Below the pieces are notes generated by a model, which saw only the letters and a program-made list of their open reading frames with translations, ran no database searches and was not told where the DNA came from. 64,000 bases of DNA from Pseudomonadota bacterium (lineage in GTDB: Bacteria; Pseudomonadota; Alphaproteobacteria; Micropepsales; Micropepsaceae), in contig JACQDN010000022.1 of the NCBI GenBank assembly GCA_016201105.1, positions 1 through 64,000 of the forward strand, read 5' to 3'. Shown one piece after another: positions 61,871 through 64,000 of this stretch. Made by a program: the position numbers and the translations under genes. How positions within the stretch are numbered: the first letter of the stretch is position 1; the number at the start of each line of letters is the position of its first letter.

Positions 61871-63679
61871 ATGGATCAGAGCGAAGAAAACATTGGCCTC
61901 GGCCTCGACGCCCCGCCGCAGCCCGCCCGCGGCGAGGCCTATCGCGTCTTGGCGCGCAAATACCGCCCGCAGGATTTCACCGGCTTGATCGGGCAGGAAG
62001 CGCTGGTCAAGACGCTTTCCAATGCCTTCGCCACGGGGCGCATCGCTCATGCCTTCATGCTGACGGGCGTGCGCGGCGTCGGCAAAACCACCACCGCGCG
62101 CATCATCGCGCGGGCGCTCAACTGCATCGGTCCTGACGGCAAGCGCAAAAATCCCACCATTCACCCCTGTGGCGTGTGCGATCCCTGTATCGCCATCGCC
62201 GAGTCCCGCCATGTCGACGTGCAGGAAATGGACGCGGCCTCGCGCACCGGCATCGACGACATCCGCGAGATCATCGAAGGCGTGCGCTATGCGCCGGCCT
62301 CCGCGCGCTACAAAGTCTACATCATCGATGAAGTGCACATGCTGTCGAAGCAGGCTTTCAACGGCTTGCTCAAGACGCTGGAAGAACCGCCGCCACATGT
62401 GAAGTTCGTTTTCGCTACCACGGAAATCCGCAAAGTGCCGGTGACGGTGCTCTCGCGCTGCCAGCGCTTCGATCTGCGCCGCATCGAGCCGGCGGAACTG
62501 GCCGGCCATCTGAAATCGATCGCGCAGAAAGAGAACGTGAATATCGAAGACGCCGCGCTCGCGCTCGTTGGCCGCGCCGCCGAAGGTTCGGCGCGAGATG
62601 CGCTGTCGCTGCTCGATCAGGCGATCGCCCATGACGAAGGCGGTGCCATCGACGCGGAGAGCGTGCGCGCCATGCTCGGGCTCGCCGATCGCGGCCGCAT
62701 TCTCGATCTGTTCGAGAAGGTGATGGGCGGGGCGATTGCCGAGGCGCTGAAGGAATTGAACGAGCTTTACGACCGCGGCGCCGATCCCTTGGCCGTGATG
62801 CAGGATCTGCTGGAAACCGTGCACTTTCTCACCCGCGTGAAAGTTGCGCCCGGCGCGGAAGGATTCTTCGACGGCGGCTCGGGCGAGGCCAAACGCGGGG
62901 CCGACATGGCCGCGAAGCTTTCCGTCCCGGCATTGAGCCGCGCCTGGCAGATGCTGCTCAAGGGTCTTTTCGAAGTGCGCGATGCCACGCGACCCGTCGC
63001 CGCCGCCGAGATGGCGCTGATCCGTCTTTCCTACGCTGCCGATCTGCCGCCAACCGACAAGCTGGTGCGCGATCTTCTGGACAACCCTCCTCTTGAGGGA
63101 GGGTCGAAATCTGCGAGCGCAGCGAGACAGATTTCGGGGAGGGGGGAACCCTCCGCGTCCACCCCGAAATTTGCTTCGCAAATTTCGACCCTCCCTCAAG
63201 GGGAGGGTAGGGCTTTAGCTTCGGCGCCGACGCTGGAACATGCGCCGGGCCCGACACTGCGCACATTGGAAGACGTGGCGGCGCTGGCTTTGGCCAAGAG
63301 CGCGCCGGTGCTGAAGGTGCACATCGAGAACGACATGCATCTGGTCGCCATCGAGCCCGGCCGTATCGAATTTCGTCCCGGTGCGCGTGCGCCGCGCTCG
63401 CTGGCCGGCGATCTGGCGCAGCGCCTCAAAGACTGGACGGGCACGCGCTGGATCGTCACCGTCGCGCGCGAAGGCGGCGCCCCCACCATCGCCGAGCAGA
63501 AGAAGGCCGCGCACACCGCCAAGCTTGAAAGCGTGATGCAGGAACCGATGGTGCGCGCCGTGCTGGACCGGTTTCCCGGCGCCGAAGTTCTGCGTGTGAT
63601 CGAAAAGGATGCCGACCTTCCCGCAGCGCCGGTGCCGGAAGACGAAGATCGGCCAGAGACCGAAGAAGACGACGGATGA
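61871..63679 (+). CDS. dnaX: DNA polymerase III subunits tau/gamma
   Basis: 602 aa from ATG 61871 (GTG 61868 is the alternative). LARKYRPQDFTGLIGQEALV, Walker A GVRGVGKTTTA (66-76), the zinc Cys 85, 100, 103, 106, VYIIDEVHMLSKQAFNGLLK with Walker B and FVFATTEIRKVPVTVLSRCQ form the AAA+ clamp-loader core. Residues 405-446 are palindromic element copy 7, translated as NPPLEGGSK and [13 protein letters not shown] sequence, in a linker before the C-terminal tau region. The frame stays intact. It is followed by ybaB at a 4-nt overlap. Confidence 0.97.
   Translation: MDQSEENIGLGLDAPPQPARGEAYRVLARKYRPQDFTGLIGQEALVKTLSNAFATGRIAHAFMLTGVRGVGKTTTARIIARALNCIGPDGKRKNPTIHPCGVCDPCIAIAESRHVDVQEMDAASRTGIDDIREIIEGVRYAPASARYKVYIIDEVHMLSKQAFNGLLKTLEEPPPHVKFVFATTEIRKVPVTVLSRCQRFDLRRIEPAELAGHLKSIAQKENVNIEDAALALVGRAAEGSARDALSLLDQAIAHDEGGAIDAESVRAMLGLADRGRILDLFEKVMGGAIAEALKELNELYDRGADPLAVMQDLLETVHFLTRVKVAPGAEGFFDGGSGEAKRGADMAAKLSVPALSRAWQMLLKGLFEVRDATRPVAAAEMALIRLSYAADLPPTDKLVRDLLDNPPLEGGSKSASAARQISGRGEPSASTPKFASQISTLPQGEGRALASAPTLEHAPGPTLRTLEDVAALALAKSAPVLKVHIENDMHLVAIEPGRIEFRPGARAPRSLAGDLAQRLKDWTGTRWIVTVAREGGAPTIAEQKKAAHTAKLESVMQEPMVRAVLDRFPGAEVLRVIEKDADLPAAPVPEDEDRPETEEDDG
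63083..63208 (+). repeat. GGGAGGGT palindromic element, copy 7, inside dnaX
   Basis: The outer arm ACCCTCCTCTTGAGGGAGGG, TCGAAATCTGCG, CGGGGAGGGG, a short centre, ACCCCGAAATTTGC and TTTCGACCCTCCCTCAAGGG match the intergenic copies. The coding block from 63083 to 63208 is 126 nt, exactly 42 codons, with no stop. It lies between the clamp-loader domains and the C-terminal tau region. Confidence 0.92.
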
Positions 63680-63996
63680 ACCTCGGCGATTTGCTGAAAC
63701 AGGCCAAAGACGTGCAGGCCAAAGCCGGCGAGATGCAAAAGCAGCTTGCGGCACTGGAAGTGGAAGGCGTGTCGGGTGCAGGCTTGGTGCGCGTCGTCTT
63801 GAACGGCAAATCGGAGCTCCTGAAGCTCACTGTCGATCCCTCGCTCTTCAAGCCGGAAGACAAAGGCATCGTCGAAGATCTCGTCGTCGCGGCGCATGGC
63901 GACGCCAAGGGCAAGCTCGAACGCCGCGTGCAGGACGAAATGCAGCGCCTGGCGCAGGAGATGGGCTTGCCGCCCGGTTTGGGCTTCGGGATCTGA
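63676..63996 (+). CDS. ybaB: YbaB/EbfC nucleoid-associated protein
   Basis: 106 aa. MNLGDLLKQAKDVQAKAGEM, VEGVSGAGLVRVVLNGKSEL, LKLTVDPSLFKPEDKGIVED and MGLPPGLGFGI cover the whole YbaB fold, ending right at the window edge with a stop at 63994-63996. It binds DNA as a dimer. The dnaX-ybaB order is standard; recR would be expected next. Confidence 0.95.
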   Translation: MNLGDLLKQAKDVQAKAGEMQKQLAALEVEGVSGAGLVRVVLNGKSELLKLTVDPSLFKPEDKGIVEDLVVAAHGDAKGKLERRVQDEMQRLAQEMGLPPGLGFGI

Positions 63997-64000
63997 ATGG

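Noticed and set aside
61847..63199. Minus-strand 450-codon frame opposite dnaX, including repeats at both ends
   Set aside because: It translates palindromic elements and dnaX complement; no family.
41308..63208. CRISPR array or phage origin for the repeated palindromes
   Set aside because: Copies are far apart, differ in the centre, lack spacers of fixed size and have no cas genes nearby.
62400..63680. Programmed frameshift making gamma and tau from dnaX
   Set aside because: I found no A-rich slippery heptamer with a following stem in the usual place; the insertion is in frame.

Overview
The window reads as chromosome of a motile, high-GC alphaproteobacterium whose gene order resembles Caulobacter. 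The support is the CckA hybrid kinase directly after fliQ-fliR-flhB, FliX, CtrA-type TTAA-N7-TTAA boxes in a flagellar promoter region, an alphaproteobacterial SOS box at recA, recA followed by alaS, and ffs-dnaX-ybaB. The genus cannot be fixed from sequence alone; a Caulobacterales- or Micropepsaceae-like organism would fit. There are no tRNA, rRNA or CRISPR features. The only firm RNA gene is the SRP RNA.

Layout. 0.2-6.3 kb: two divergent flagellar operons, fliL-fliM-DUF6468-motE on the minus strand and flgF-flgG-flgA-flgH on the plus strand. 6.3-15.6 kb: a minus-strand block with two PAS proteins, a DksA-type factor, fliX, rlmH, rsfS, nadD, proA, proB, obgE, two GNAT genes and rpmA-rplU. 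The six genes from the first GNAT to nadD are joined by five 4-nt overlaps. 15.8-32.1 kb: mixed metabolic and accessory genes, including a Phd/ParE toxin-antitoxin pair, a PTP-like phosphatase with AlkB, a class III aminotransferase, an ArsR-SRPBCC group, LolA, GpsA and MmsA. 32.2-34.3 kb: an arsenic operon, arsR-arsI-arsC-aquaporin. 36.7-43.6 kb: the second flagellar block (fliO-fliP, then flgB-flgC-fliE-fliQ-fliR-flhB) and cckA. 47.26-49.75 kb: a 2,488-bp IS1595-type element with imperfect terminal inverted repeats, a perfect 8-bp target duplication and cargo genes, inserted just upstream of the recA SOS box. 49.9-64 kb: recA, alaS, a cyclic-nucleotide-gated K+ channel, small enzymes, icd, an RNA methyltransferase, ffs, dnaX and ybaB.

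The most unusual signal is a family of long palindromic repeats of about 125-250 bp. Each has CCCTCCC-type outer hairpins, a TCGAAA motif, an inner palindrome and CGGGGAGGGG arms around a variable centre. Six full copies are intergenic. One copy supplies the last codons and stop of the K+ channel gene, another lies over the likely dnaX ribosome-binding site, and a third carries a second palindrome nested in its end loop. A seventh copy sits inside dnaX, in frame and without stop codons, adding about 42 residues to a linker. This resembles the protein-coding palindromic elements of Rickettsia in behaviour and is the best candidate here for a poorly described system.
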